Below are positions 5,540 to 5,721 of a stretch of 5,721 nt of DNA, piece after piece. Where the stretch lies: assembly GCA_905234575.1 (NCBI GenBank), contig CAJOIG010000109.1, positions 1-5,721 of the forward strand. Reading direction: 5' to 3'. This DNA comes from an uncultured Oscillospiraceae bacterium. GTDB lineage: Bacteria > Bacillota > Clostridia > Oscillospirales > Oscillospiraceae. Position numbers and translations under genes: made by a program. Positions within the stretch are counted from its first letter, which is position 1, and every line of letters begins with the position of its first letter. The notes beneath the pieces were generated by a model. The model did not search any database. It saw only the letters and a program-made list of their open reading frames with translations, and was not told the origin of the DNA.

Positions 5540-5721
5540 AAACAACGCCGTGGGACCATGACGACAGGAAATCCGGCTCTCCATCTCCGGAAACGCTTCA
5601 TCGAGCCAATTCTTCAGAACAGGCACGACGACATTTTCCGTGCAGAAATGATCGGCGTCGATAAGGTTGATCCCGTAATGCCGGGCTTCCAGAAAGGGGT
5701 CGTATTTCACATCGGCGGTGA
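5534..5721 (-). CDS. Nif3-like dinuclear metal-centre protein, C-terminal part
   Basis: The final 61 codons of a gene that continues past the window edge. The motif INLIDADHFCTEN (residues 17-29 of the visible part) matches the C-terminal metal-binding block of the Nif3/YqfO family, where the His and Glu of the HFxTE segment bind the metal pair. It is preceded by TADVKYDPFLEARHYG, the usual DVKYHxxLDAxxxG block, with Asp in place of the common His after KY. The family is widely annotated as GTP cyclohydrolase 1 type 2, but its physiological reaction is unsettled. In many Firmicutes it sits near a tRNA methyltransferase gene (trmK), which would lie outside this window. Its stop is 72 bp before the spoIVA start. 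Confidence 0.85.
   Translation of the reverse strand, partial: TADVKYDPFLEARHYGINLIDADHFCTENVVVPVLKNWLDEAFPEMESRISCRHGPTALFF

Noticed and set aside
5365..5601. Minus-strand open frame spanning the nif3-spoIVA gap
   Set aside because: It overlaps both recognised genes in another frame, crosses the promoter and hairpin, and resembles no known family.

Overview
The window reads as chromosome of an endospore-forming Firmicute, most likely an anaerobic Clostridia-type lineage with fairly GC-rich DNA (judged by eye). The strongest evidence is a full-length spoIVA next to a cwlD-type amidase gene, both specific to endospore formers. I cannot name a genus. Every gene supported here lies on the minus strand, so transcription runs from high to low coordinates.

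Layout in the direction of transcription. The 3' end of a Nif3-like metal protein gene enters at the window edge and stops at 5534. A 72-bp gap follows, holding a TATAAT box and a long hairpin. Then comes a tightly packed four-gene run: spoIVA (5461-3989), cwlD-like amidase (3979-3245), radA (3248-1899) and a DUF6873-like gene (1902-1210). Spacing is 9 bp between the first two genes, a 4-bp ATGA overlap between the next two, and a 4-bp GTGA overlap between the last two. This looks like one operon with translational coupling. It is closed by a perfect inverted repeat with a T-rich tail. A 123-bp gap separates it from a xerC/xerD-type tyrosine recombinase gene (1086-112), which has its own TATAAT box and leader hairpin. 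A weak terminator candidate lies at 17-39.

How the genes fit together. SpoIVA (coat basement ATPase) and CwlD (cortex muramic-lactam formation) both act in the mother cell during engulfment and cortex assembly, so their pairing makes biological sense. RadA (branch migration in recombination) and the uncharacterised DUF6873-like protein are housekeeping-type or unknown genes locked behind them, which raises a question about regulation. The recombinase belongs to the Xer chromosome-resolution family.

Most notable observations: (1) the inverted repeat between the DUF6873-like gene and xer has the exact 11+6+11 geometry of a dif site and shares the inner dif core, GCATAA, six bases, TTATG; (2) spoIVA and xer have the same unusual leader design, a TATAAT box directly abutting a hairpin that buries the Shine-Dalgarno sequence and is followed by a T run up to the start codon; (3) sporulation genes are translationally coupled to radA. 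No mobile element, CRISPR array, tRNA or rRNA was seen. There is no clear defence-type or wholly new system.
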